From Sipunculus nudus (Eukaryota > Annelida > Sipuncula > Golfingiida > Sipunculidae): a stretch of DNA of 64,000 nucleotides. Location of the stretch: NCBI GenBank assembly GCA_026874595.1, contig CM049309.1, forward strand, positions 21,610,033 to 21,674,032. The letters are read 5' to 3'. A program made the position numbers and the translations under genes. Of this stretch, positions 1 through 11,691 are shown in pieces. The notes under the pieces are model-generated. The model was not told the origin of the DNA and made no database searches. It saw only the letters and a program-made list of their open reading frames with translations. How positions within the stretch are numbered: the first letter of the stretch is position 1; every line of letters begins with the position of its first letter.

Positions 1-3000
1 GCGGGTCCTCCAGTTCAGGGATCTCGGTGGCCTCCAGCTGCATATTTGATGGCAGCTGGGCTGGCTCAGCGGACTCTGTCCATGGTACCAAAGGTCTGCC
101 CAGCCTGGGAGGTTTGGGTCTCTGCCTTGACAGCAACAGCACAGCTGGATCGGGCATCAGGGAACCGGACGACGATGTGATCAAAAGGCTACTGAACAAT
201 GGGATAGAAGACGTTATACTGCAGACAGATGAATACGGCACTCCTTATCGTCTAGGGGGCGGGGCATACGGCCAGGTCTACCGGGTAAGTTTTTATTTAT
301 TAAAACATTACATATATCAATTTGGTAAAATGTAATATATAGGTGACCTGACGCAACATGGCATTACTCATATTTATTTTTCCCTATGCATCAAGTTTGG
401 TGCATCTTGTCTTAATGTTTATGTTTATCTTATAAAAAAAATACGCATATTTATGGAAGTATGCAGTAAGCTCCCCGCAGGAGCAAGAAAATTAAGGACA
501 GACTATAAGTAAGGTTGCCAGTTCTAGGCATGTCACCTCTATTGCTCTTTTACGATCAATTTTGTACTTTTGATGAGCTCTGTCATATAGGCCGACTAAA
601 AAAAAATACCACGATAACAACAAAGAAGGAATTCTTTCAGTTAACTCAAAATGCGTAAAAAAATATACTGTCTAAACCAGTACACTGTACATCGTAATTA
701 AAAATTGTATCATTTATATAATATAATATTATTTATTTATATTATTTAATATTATATTATGTTATAATTTGCTTGATATGATATTGTATTTTATATTATA
801 TTTTAAGAGTATATTATATTATATTCCCAGGGTTCGTACCGAGGTGCCTTGGCGGCGGTCAAGGTTAAGACCAAACTTGATGAAGAGGTCAACATTTATC
901 AGGCACTAATGACGTCATCTTCTTCTGAAAGATTCGTCAGGTAAGTGATCTCTAATATCATTTTAACAATAATCCTTTCAATAATTATTACTCCATGACT
1001 AATCCGTCATTGGTATTATAAATACATAATTGACTGTCACGTGACATTTTATTCTTGAATTTCAACATATAGTGGATGTGTAATGTACTTCTGCAATAAT
1101 AATACCATCAATATGACGTTACATAATCCAATCTTGAAAAAAAAAAAAACAATTTTTGGAAAAGTAAGAATAGCACTTTGTGAGGGGTTGTTTATGTATG
1201 AGCCGATAAAAATATATGAGAGAGTTTTTCAACATTAAGTCCATTAAATTGGTTTCATTTCAGTCTGTATCACTCTGTGATAGTGAGGGATGGCGAGATA
1301 ATGGCAATGGAACTTTGCGCGTGCAACATACGGGAACTTGTAACCAAAAGGTAACATTCAAATCATGTTTGCATAAAAAAAGTGTGTGTAAGAGAGTATT
1401 TGTTTTTAATCTTCACCATATGTACTATATGGAACAATTTTGATGGAGTTGACTGTTTGTCAGATTTGATCTATAACATTCACTGCATTCACTATACTAA
1501 CACACACATTAATGTACAGTACATATCCATGCATACAATAATAAGACAATAAAGATTAGCATTACTGAAACTTAAATCAAAACGATTTTTTCATGAATGT
1601 TTGTATGGGTAATATTTTCATTATGTTCATTATTATTATGTTAATGAATATTTTAAGGGTAACATCTTTATTATGTTCATTATTTATTATGTTATTGAAT
1701 GTTTGTAGAGTTAACATGTTCATTATTCATTATGTTATTGAATGTTTGAAGGGGTAACATGTTCATTTTTCATTATAATATTAAACGTTTGTAGGGGTAA
1801 CATGTTCATTATTTATTATGTTATTGAATGTTTGTAGGGGTACCCCGGGACTTCCAGACAAGGTGATCCGTTATCTGTCCCTCCAGATGCTGACGGCCTT
1901 TCATTGTCTTCAACAAGTCAGGATAATCCACTTAGACATCAAACCGGACAATTTTCTGCTGACTCAGCAGGGACAAGTTAAATTGGTATGTTTGTTTATT
2001 CCGGTAGTGTAGTCATTGTAAATTATCTTACTTCTCTCTTTTTTTCTAGTAAACTCTGACTCTAGAATAAATAAGAATAAGTCTAACAGCCGATGAATCC
2101 TTTAATATTCAATCCAGACCAGAATTAAGTACAATATAGTAATTATAGTTTCGAGCATGTATTTCTGTAATAACATTGAATTTAAGAACAGTAATGATTA
2201 GTATAGATAAAACAAAATAAAAACATTTTACAAGCTGTAACCAGTGGTAAGCTTTCTTCGACAAGGCTCTCTATGGTCCATCCTCGCATCACCCACTATA
2301 ATCTTTTTTTATATTTTAAAACTCTCCGCGAAACCTGCTATATCTACAAACCTATGTAATCAAAATTTATAGATCACAGTGTATATGGTTCGTTTGTTTG
2401 CAGTGTGACTTTGGTGTCAGTCGCCAGATGGATGGTGATATAACCGAGACTGACTTGGACGGAACATCTCCCGGAACCGAGGGATACAAAGCCCCCGAGG
2501 TGATACTTGGTGGCAAGATCGGCTTCGAGGCTGACCTCTTTAGCCTGGGGGTCATCATGTACGAGATGTACACGGCCAGGTTAGTGTCGTATATAATGAT
2601 ACCTCCGCCAATCCTCCGCTAATCGTTTTCATTATGGTTATCATGTTTTTTTGTTAGAAATTTCACTATGAAAAGTAACGAACAGATTTGCTGATGGCTG
2701 TGTTAAAACCAACAAACACTCCATTACATTATGGAGGTGATATGAATCATCACAATTTTTTTTAACTTAAAGGATTCTATAATTTTGAGAGATTTCTATA
2801 TCCTGGCCAAAGGCCAGAGCCATTGATATGAACTAAAAGGGCCGCCTTTGTTCTAAAGAGCTCAGCCGTGATCCAGGTTTGGAGTGACACGAATATTTTT
2901 GTGTAACACATACTTTATTTTTATTAGGATCCTGGCGGATGTATATATGGAGTCTCAAACTACTTTTATAATTCTTTTGTTTCATTTTTGGTTGATGTAA

Positions 3001-4725
3001 GTATAAATCTTAATACTCCTTCAAGTTCACGTGACACATAAATATTTAGCTACAAACATCCAATTAAAGCGCTGCATTTTATAAATATTGTACTGTTTTG
3101 TATTTCAGATTGCCGTGGCGACGTGCAAATGACTTTTGCGTTCTGGAAACCTTAGAGACGGTTGGTGTTAAGTACCCAGACACGGTACCGGGGGATGCTC
3201 AGAACCTCTTGACTCAGATACTTGTGTGAGTAGCTCCCTGATACATTGAGTTACTCATCATGTGACCATGTACTGGTTTACTTAAGCCCCTCTCTGATCT
3301 TAGCCTTAATATTTGTCTACATATGCTGTCTCCATTAACAATTGGAATTCAATTTAGTATAAGCTCCTTAATTTTTTAACTCATTTTCTACATTACACGG
3401 CCTTTTTATTGTAGGTTTCAATTTCCTTACCCTCTGAGTAATGTATGCCTGACCATATCCCAATATTAAATATGTAAAATATATTCATTTTACACTAATA
3501 TTTTCACTGTATATCTACCTACTTTTACTGCTATATCAATCGTTTTCGTTTCTATTATCTTTCATCTATATCGCCCTGTTTATCAGCATGTTTTTCTTGT
3601 ATATATCTTACTATCACTGACTACTTTATATCTTCGTAACTGCGGACTGCAATCCTGTATAACTCTACTTCTCTGCATTCTACTGTATCTCATCTCTTCA
3701 GTCTTGATCCTCTGTCCCGCCTACGAATCCAGAATTCTCCAGACTCCTACTTGAAGCATGAGTAAGTTTACTTTCACCATTCTTGCCGTTTCACTTGAGT
3801 AAAATTCTTCTTCATTTTCAAAATAGATTTTATTATCAGACTAGATGCAGATGTTAATGACAGTCATTTTCATGAAGAATATTTGAATGTTGATTTGATA
3901 TCGGCTGCTATAGCTTTACATATAAATTCAATAAATAAACTTTTAAATTATGTTCAGTCTGCACAGATACTGTTATAGCATGTGTGTTTCTTATTTTAAA
4001 GCATAGAGATCGTATGAGCGTAACATATAAAATAAAAGAGTGTTATCTCTGACGGAATTCTTCTGCACTCTAATACCATTATGCTACCATATGTTATAAT
4101 ATCGATGTTTATTACAGTTTTCAGTGTAGTTAAATATAAGTATGTATAATGTACAATAAATAGGGAAATAAAAAATGTATTCAGGTATATACAGGCATAT
4201 GCTAAAGCGACATCTGTCGTTGTTTGCAGGTACTTCAGTACAGCGTTGGGGGGAAGAGATCCGAGCTTGCCATCGGATGATATCATGGTAAGTTAACACG
4301 ATATGACGTCATTTGCCACAACTTGCTGGTGGATGGCGGGGGTTGGGGTATTGTTTTCATTAAGTGTACTCTGGGTCAACCAGGTTACATCTAACTAGGA
4401 TGTGAAACTACGTGCATTTTGAACTAGTCTCCTTTGCAGATATGTTACTATAAGTTCACATAACACATTTTTGGATTATCGTCATCCCTTTATCTGCTAT
4501 GAGGCAAAGTAATGTTTTTCAAAACCTGAATTAAAACTTCCTTTTTTTCAGTTAAAACTAAGTAAAAACAACCGCTTCCGTTTGTACTGTTAAGCATATG
4601 CAGACGTCAAGAATACATCAGCCGTTTGGGGCTTTAGTCAGCTGATATTTTAGCCGTTTGATTGATATGGTGTATCCTTATAATTTCAGGTGTTCCTGAT
4701 GGAGACCGCCACCATGTGCCACTGA
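1..4725 (+). CDS. Ser/Thr protein kinase, tandem copy 1 (5' partial, nine exons)
   Basis: Seen: exons 1-284 (open at the window edge), 831-940, 1264-1350, 1838-1985, 2404-2579, 3109-3225, 3702-3761, 4230-4287 and 4690-4725, all with GT-AG introns and compatible phases, giving one open frame to TGA at 4723. Domains in order: Ser/Gly-rich N-terminus, glycine loop (LGGGAYGQVY) at the end of exon 1, AAVKV with the ATP lysine in exon 2, hinge MELC in exon 3, catalytic loop HLDIKPDN in exon 4, DFG and APE plus subdomain IX (DLFSLGV) in exon 5, then the DPxxR-like DPLSRLR in exon 7. Family knowledge: these are active-kinase motifs; Leu for Arg in HRD is also found in some CAMK kinases. The substrate and subfamily are not recognised. 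It differs from copy 2 at scattered residues and keeps the more canonical subdomain IX (IMYEM). The 5' part lies outside the window. Confidence 0.88.
1616..1837 (+). repeat. 43-51 bp tandem repeats ending at the exon 4 splice acceptor (copy 1)
   Basis: About five imperfect units (core GGGGTAACATGTTCATTATT, then TATTGAATGTTTGTAG) fill the end of intron 3. The last unit runs straight into the true acceptor TTTGTAG|GGGTACC. Earlier units carry TTTGTAG|AG or TTTGTAG|GGG, so each repeats an acceptor-like site. The same array is in copy 2. Confidence 0.85.
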
Positions 4726-4748
4726 TGTCAAGGCATAGATTACCTTGG

Positions 4749-4754
4749 AATAAA
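4749..4754 (+). terminator. Polyadenylation signal of kinase copy 1
   Basis: AATAAA lies 24 bases after the stop codon and is conserved at the matching place in copy 2. The very short 3' UTR this implies is an inference. Confidence 0.55.
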
Positions 4755-5174
4755 ACCTATCTACCTCATTCCCACGGAGAACCCGGGGCGCTTTTGAACA
4801 AGACTGCAATAACATAAGAATTTCTCTGACTAAATCGTGTTATCATGAAATAATCTTCAGCATCATCTTCATAATTGTTATCATAAGTAACTTGAGAACG
4901 CGCCGTCATCAACATCATCTTCGTCTTCCTGATCATTACACTTATCGGATATTTAAATAAAAGACCTATGTCACTTTTTTCAGCAAAAATCAAGAAATAT
5001 GTTATTAAAAGATAAGATACAGAATTGAGTGAATGAAAGCTTAATGCTATTTTTATATATGAATAATAAATTTTACTGTAAAAGTTAATCTGAGTCGTTG
5101 TATGTTTGATGGGGCAGTGAAATGTTATATATTTGGTAGAAATCCACAATACATCTGTATGGGGGTATGACGGA

Positions 5175-5218
5175 GTGTGTGCGTGCGTGTGTGTGTGGGG
5201 GGGGGGGGGGGAGAGAGC
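5175..5218 (+). repeat. GT/poly-G microsatellite in the duplicated 3' flank
   Basis: A GT run is followed by 15 consecutive G (5197-5211) and GAGAGAG. The matching place in the right copy (17168-17208) carries a long GA run instead, so the tract has been replaced or resized since duplication. Confidence 0.85.
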
Positions 5219-5680
5219 AAACGTCCGTGTATGTACTCGTGACGTGTCTACGTATAACACGCATGATCAAGCGTACCTCTTTGTTAGGCGTACTTGTTGA
5301 AAATGGAGCTTTTTTAAAAAGGCATGTCTTCATGCCAGGAGTGCCAGGAGACGAGACAGCTCATAATTTCGAACATTCACTTAAAAAAGGGATTATGTAC
5401 AAAATTAGAAGGATCGACAGAAAATCTTTAGTATATATCCGAGATCCGAAGAGACTTTATTTATATTATAACTAGCGGTGGGGGCACTCAAACGTTATCA
5501 TATACAACGGTGTTCTAAGGGTGTCGGGAGTCTTTTTCCATATTTCCCCATAAACACTGAGGAATTAAACATTATTTCTCGAAGGGTCTATCGTGGCGCC
5601 ATCATTCAGGAAGTATCCAGTAGATGTTTTCGCTAGGATATCTTTTGTCATCTGTCACATTTAGAATAAACCTTCATGCA

Positions 5681-6713
5681 TGTGTTGTAATTTTTTTTAA
5701 ACGAGTTCTTAAAGTAATACGTACTGTAATGGCGAACACTGGGTAGCAGGTCACAGGATAACTCTGGGTTATTCATATATGTAATATTCTCATGTCATGG
5801 TACTTGCCTAATTATAATATAATAATTCTTATCTCGAGGATCTGGTGAGAATTTTTATGGTAATGATAATGTCACCGAGGTCGATATTTATCCATGTGCA
5901 GCTCACGGATACCGTGATGGGTTAGAGAAACGTCGTCAACATCGAATGTTTTTATTGTACTTGATCAACATTGATGTTACAACAGAGTCATATAATCTCA
6001 GTATATTATATCTTAAAAGCGATGGCCATAATTAAAACATTTGTTATTTCTGAATAGGTAATCATTCGGGCTTTCATATACTCATAATTTGTGGACGCTG
6101 TAAGATTCTGACATTGGCGCCGCATGGCTGAGCGATATTATGATATTTTAGCGGGACGCCGTTCCTAATATTAGATTACTCGCCTCCACTTCATTATTAA
6201 TGGTTGCAGTACCTTCAATTGTCCATAATCCACCATAAACGTACATATGGATACAGTGGCGTAAGCTATTTCACATTGTGAGCCTTGTATTTTAATCATC
6301 GTTGATGTCAACAAATCCAGCTGATGACACGCGTAGTAATCTCTATAAATACGGTTGATTGGCTGAGGACCGTCCTGAGCGTGGAGCGCCACTTTTGACA
6401 TTGCGAGCCTTAAGATTAAATATTGTCAATAACTTGTTAGTGATTTGTATTGAACAATGTTCTTTACATATGAGATTTAATAATTATTATATTGAGAACA
6501 GATATTCAGCCTCGAGCCACTGGTCACGAGCAACGTAATTGTATAACTATGTTTTGTCCACAAGTATTCCGTGAGTGGACAACTGGCCACAACCCTAAGG
6601 GTATATAAGGGCCCATGGCAGACCGGTCACGCAACCACGATTGCCACGGTTCATCGGGTGGTCAAGTTTTCTGACTTCCCACGGCCAGGTTTCGCATCTA
6701 CACCTCCGAGCAG
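5681..6713. other. Intergenic, no gene seen
   Basis: AT-rich DNA after the duplicated block. I see only short stop-rich ORFs and no splice-consistent exon, tRNA or recognisable element. Confidence 0.5.
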
Positions 6714-6721
6714 CCGTGTAG

Positions 6722-7152
6722 TAGGGCTGAAACGGGTACAAAATTTTGGACTCGAGTACCCGATAGGCAATACCCGACTCGGACTCGATTACTCGTTACT
6801 ATGGTAACGCTGTAAAGTTAAACTGACATCTGTTTACCGATGCAAAATACATAAATTTGACTTAATGACGGCTTAACTTTATCGAAACGAAGGAATAGAT
6901 ATAAATACTAAAATTAAACAGTGGAAAACTCCATTCGAAAGCATATAACTCATAAATGTAAGTCTCTTCAAAATAAACTGTACAGTATGATTATTACTTC
7001 GATAATGAATAAATAAGCCCAGACTGCCAGTAAATTTGCAGTAATATTCAGATATACAGGTACATACACGAGTACTCGAGTCCGAATTTTGGACTCGAGT
7101 ACTCGGTAAGTATTACCCGGACTCGAGTACTCGAGTACTCCTTTCAGCCCTA
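6722..7152. mobile_element. Non-autonomous hAT-type MITE (431 bp)
   Basis: The left end TAGGGCTGAAACGGGTAC and the right end (reverse complement TAGGGCTGAAAGGAGTAC) are terminal inverted repeats. Subterminal blocks of GACTCGAGTACTCG occur in both orientations. The element is flanked by a perfect 8-bp duplication CCGTGTAG at 6714-6721 and 7153-7160. hAT elements make 8-bp duplications and often begin TAGGG or CAGGG; the family assignment rests on that. No transposase is encoded. Confidence 0.88.
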
Positions 7153-7160
7153 CCGTGTAG

Positions 7161-9020
7161 GTATCTCTTCACCCCGGGAATTGACCTGACGGCGAGTGCG
7201 TGATCGACAGCTCTATTAGCCAATCAGCGAACGTTATTGCCGGACTGAAAACGAGGCCATGTAAACACACGTGGAGGTCGGACATCAGGTCGGACATTCT
7301 TGACACGTGTGTTAACTTTCAACCATATGCTCGATGGACCTGTCATAATAAATATGTTTTATTTTTAGTACGGTCGAGGCATATGTCTATACTTTTTATA
7401 AATGTTACTCCAGGTATCATTCCAAGTAACAGGAATCTGTTTTCTTACTTCTCTTCGTAATAAAATCACAATACGAGGAGAACGCGGGGATGGGACAAGG
7501 CAGGCCCGATTTGGCCCTGCCATATATATTTAATCCTTATTGACATATGAAATTTTCAGTAAGTCAGAAAACGAAGCCTATATGATCCTATTCTCCATCT
7601 ATATTGATAAACATTGGCCCGTAACCAGTGCTAAAAACATGTTACATTTACCGCACACCAGCGGGTCCCTCTTCATTGTTGATGCATGGGTATAAACAAA
7701 ATGTATCAATCTTGGCCGTGTCGAATTAGAGCGTTTCCCACTCCCAGTCAAAGTATTCATGTGTATGCGATGATATGTACAGTATTCATGTGCATGCGAT
7801 GATATGCTCTTTCCTGATACCACAAATATATTTGAAATATCTCTGGTAAAAGGTCAGTAACTGTTATTGACGAGGATACAAGTTTAATTGTAAAGCTCAC
7901 TGCTTTATATTGTTATCATATGTCGGTAATTTACATAACAGTGCGCATTTATTGGCACTCAAAGATGCAACACGGCTATTAAAAAAGAATGTAATATATC
8001 ATATTACACTCTTTGCTATTAGTATTATTGCCATACTGGTGTCAGAACTTTACAAAGGTACAATCTTGAATAATTGAGCTGTTATATTAATATATTAATA
8101 TTTGTAACTGTCGGCTATATAAATGGTAAAATGTTAATATTTTTCACAGAAGTTTTGTCTGTTTATTTATCTGTCATTTAAAATACTACCAATCTTTAAA
8201 TATTCAGTGATCACATAGCTTTTTGATTTATGATTATAAAAAAAATAAAATTGCATTTTTTTTGGCCGCATGTGTACCCTGAAGGGGGGTGGGGGTGGAG
8301 AAGAGAAGGGAAAATGCTATGTTTTTAGCAAGTAGTAAAAAGAGAGATAAAAAATTCATATTTGTTATCATATTCCACTTGGAATCAGACGTGAGAGCCA
8401 TAAGTAATAATTAGAAAATAATCATTAAAATGTTCCTATTCAACAATAAGCAAATAAATAATTTTCACTGACAATAAGTGTTTACACCTGTTATGTCCAT
8501 TTTATTGAAATGGTGGGAGAATTTGTAAAAAAAAATAATTCACAATTTATGATTGTGATGCATTACAAGTTGTATTCACTTTCAATAATTAAATAATAAC
8601 AAAAGATAAAATAAATACTTCTTCAACATTAATGGTTATTATCTTCATGAAGATAATATTTGGAAGTATCACAGTGTCTTTTATACTAATCAAATACCAC
8701 AGACATTTGTCACAAATGGAGCATCACTTTTTTTCAAAATTGACAGTTCTCCTTGACATATATACAATATACTTATATTATTACATACATGAGTCACTGA
8801 CTCTGAGTGTTTAAAGTAAGACCAAAAATTAATGCCACAGGTTGCCTTAACTGACAAAACAGCACAATTTCTATTATAATGCACATGTGTAAAGTAAAAC
8901 CGTTAATTTGCCCACACACACCCTCACACATAAACACAAATGCTTATACCTCTTATAGTCTTTCTTGTTAGTCTTCCGGTGTTGGACCCTCCCCTTTACA
9001 AACCCTGGATTCACCCCTGC

Positions 9021-9022
<2 letters not shown>
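7161..9022. other. Intergenic, no gene seen
   Basis: AT-rich DNA with a poly-A/poly-G patch near 8240-8300 and no credible ORF. The stretch just before the TA repeat (8975-9020, TTGGACCCTCCCCTTTACAA) looks like the tail of a dispersed repeat but cannot be named from this window. Confidence 0.45.
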
Positions 9023-9069
<47 letters not shown>

Positions 9070-9110
9070 CATATTTATATATAACAATATATATATAACA
9101 ATATATATAT
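9023..9110. repeat. (TA)n microsatellite
   Basis: An AT dinucleotide run with a few C and T interruptions. Confidence 0.9.
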
Positions 9111-9423
9111 ATTAAAACAATATAAATTATTTAGGACTTTCATAAATAATAATTATATCATACATGCATTTAAATTTCTTCCTGTACACACCTTTCTTCC
9201 AGTGTATATATAAACAGGAGGCTTCCTATTAAAACATCAATATACATGCATTATTTAATAATAATTTTAACTTCAGTTTTATTCAATAATTTTATCAGTT
9301 TAAAATAAATTTATTTAACATACATGATATATGATAAAATACGTTGTGATGTTCACACATCATCTGTAATTTTACTTGCCTTTCAATAACTTATTGTCTG
9401 AATACTGGTATTGACAAGTTAGA

Positions 9424-9945
9424 CAAGTTACTGAGAAATATGAAAGAACAGTAGAACATTTAGAATCAAAGGTACTTACTCTAGTACATGAAAACACAGA
9501 AATCAAAACTGAAATAGTTAAACTCTCAGACAAAATAACAGCTCTAGAGGAACAGTGTTATAAGACAGCCACTGAGGCTATTGATGCAAAGAAAAGGGCT
9601 ATTGAACTAGAACAGTATTCTAGAAAAACTACTGACAGAATATTTGGTTTACCTTAGAGTGAACAAAGCACAAATGGTTCAGAAAACTGCACAGAATTGG
9701 TACAAAAGCTTTTTAAAGAAAAACTGAGGTTTGACCTGGATACAACAGAGGTTAATGTTGCATATAGGGTAGGCAGACATCCAAGGGACAGTAAACCCAG
9801 GGCCGTGTTTGTCGAATTGTTAGAAGGGCTGTCAAAGGTTTAGTCATGAGAGAACGCAGGAAATTAAAAGGTACAGGAAATGTCATGACTGATGACTTAT
9901 GTAAAGAGTTGTATCAACGTGGCATTCAGTTAATAACCAAGGAAT
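9424..9945 (+). pseudogene. LINE ORF1 relic (L1-like, coiled coil plus RNA-binding part)
   Basis: Seen: a frame rich in heptad-like Glu/Lys/Leu residues, then the segment ELEQYSRKTTDRIFGLP, an in-frame TAG at 9655, then YRVGRHPRDSKPRAVFVEL. A frameshift near 9830 leads to VMRERRKLKGTGNVMTDDL. Family knowledge: coiled coil, EQYSRxxNxRI-like motif and the hydrophobic/basic block are the layout of L1-type ORF1 (Transposase_22) RNA chaperones, which bind the element RNA as trimers. No upstream start codon, ORF2 or reverse transcriptase follows, so this is a truncated dead copy. Confidence 0.75.
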
Positions 9946-11501
9946 TCACCATATATATGTTTATGTTTATAGTTATTTCAAAGCCGTTTTATGCCTACGA
10001 GCTTCTCCTTCCCATTCATTTTTTTTAACTTTAAGACCAGTTTTAGTTTCATCCAAAATACGACAGATAGTGCTTGCTTGAACATAATGAAGCCAGATTA
10101 AGCTATGAGTCTCAGGGAAATTTACAGATGTGAAAATATATATATAATGTAGGTATGTGTATGTATGTATGTATGCATGTCTGTCTATATATTGCGCAAG
10201 AGAGCCTAGGGCTATTATTCCGAGAAACTAATTGATTTTTACCTTTGCACACAATCGTAGCTGCCGACAGATGGCGCAGCAATGCCCTCTTCGAAAAATA
10301 ATTTGATACATCTCTTGTTTTATTATATCTCTTGATTTGATAGAGAAATAACGAAAATGTCCCCCTCTAAGGACACACGTTGCATCATTCCCGACAGTTT
10401 AGGACCAAAAACGTGCATATCCAAACGTGCATGGTCACAGAGGAGTCCGTGACAGAAGTACCGTTCGAATACCGTCAATTACAATTTCAACATCAAATGT
10501 ATATTAACTCCACACATGTGTACATTGCCGTGGTTTATCTTTATAAAGTTTTGAGCATTTAATTAAATTTGAATGGCAATTAACTAAAAAAATTCAGGTC
10601 AGAAGAGAAAATTTAATATACAATTATATAATTAAATATATAAATAAATTTTATCTCTCTTTTGTGACGTTTGTCTCATTTCCTGTCAAATAAAATAGAA
10701 GGGGGGGGGGGGGGGGGAGTCATTGCAATTATACAGTTCTTACAGGATAGTTATGGGTGTTTCAGTATTTTATGATCGACCGAGATTTTTATATTTTTTT
10801 CACATCAGCTGTTGTTGAACGCCTCAATTTCCCTTCAAAATTTATTTTCTCCTCAATGTTTTTGTTCATTCGGACAGTATGTAGTATTGATGATCCAACT
10901 ATTATCTGAGGATTTAGGCGTGGTCCAAAAAGCATCATTCCGCTCCTAAACTTGCCGATACACGTTCCCTTAATATCAAACTCACGCAAGTTCTCGCCTG
11001 CATGGCCGCTCGTGTACCTTCGTGTCGACACCCGCGCCTTTCACGAACCCTCAAAGGTTTATTTATTCCAATTTCTCCCAAAAATTATGCCACAAACTGT
11101 GTCACCATGCATCACTTGTGACCTTTGTCTCACCTTCGCCGCCAGTTATCATATCAGTTTTATTTCAGGCCCCATATGGTCCATCTTAATGTAAACCTCA
11201 ACAGACCCATACGAGTGTTACTCTATCAGTACACGCTACACTCGTAAAACTGTAAAATCTACCTGGAATTTTAAAAGTGGTTGCAAAGATACGAATAAAT
11301 AAATCGGTATAATTCCCCTTTCGTAAAGGTCTATAGGTTGCCTCATCAGACTAAAAGACTCTTCACCTATAGATCATTCTGCACAAACTAAATTTAAACC
11401 TGCTTTCTATATATCGCCTTATAATTATGGTAATAAGATAATGTATAACTGTCTGATCGAACATGTGTCTCTGTAATCTTTCCTTGCTTGCATGACATCT
11501 C
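9946..11501. other. Intergenic upstream of kinase copy 2
   Basis: It contains a 17-base G run (10701-10717) and a 9-bp inverted repeat (TCTATAGGT / ACCTATAGA, about 11330-11385). Small ORFs such as 10789-11031 minus have no recognisable domain and no splice support, so I do not call genes. Confidence 0.45.
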
Positions 11502-11583
11502 GACGTCATGTCGCTATGGGTACAACGAGGCCATCACGTGACGTCAAAGACGTTCAAGTCTACGATGTCGTTTGGTGACGTCA
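11502..11583 (+). promoter_or_regulatory. CRE / E-box cluster upstream of kinase copy 2
   Basis: Two perfect TGACGTCA palindromes (11539-11546 and 11576-11583), one GACGTCA (11502-11508) and a CACGTG E-box (11535-11540) overlapping the first CRE lie within 82 bp, 110-190 bp before the proposed start. CREB/ATF factors bind TGACGTCA and bHLH factors bind CACGTG. That these drive the kinase gene is an inference. Confidence 0.5.
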
Positions 11584-11691
11584 TAAACGTACCTAGCTAC
11601 CTTTGGATACGTGTTTGTTTGGAGGAGCAGAAAAGTTTTCTTACAATCTTTGCAAGTTGTGCCTGTGATTACTCTGCAAATTTCCATCAGA

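Larger units (their letters stand above)
1..5680. repeat. Tandem segmental duplication, left copy
   Basis: Bases 1-5680 match 12080-17762 through exons, introns, 3' UTR and about 950 bp of downstream flank, with small indels. The spacing is 12,079 bp at exon 1 and 12,036 bp at exon 9. Homology fades after the motif TTTAGAATAAACCT near 5665. The left boundary is outside the window. Confidence 0.9.

Noticed and set aside
5167-5475. 102-codon ORF in the flank of kinase copy 1
   Set aside because: The start lies in a GT/G run, and the aligned copy at 17422 is open in a different frame with indels, so the frame is not conserved.
10789-11194. Overlapping 80-codon ORFs on both strands upstream of kinase copy 2
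   Set aside because: No motif, no splice support, and both strands are equally open, so coding cannot be argued.
11330-11385. CTGATGAG on the minus strand with a flanking 9-bp inverted repeat, as a second hammerhead
   Set aside because: No stem II can be formed between CTGATGAG and the next GAAA, so the fold fails.
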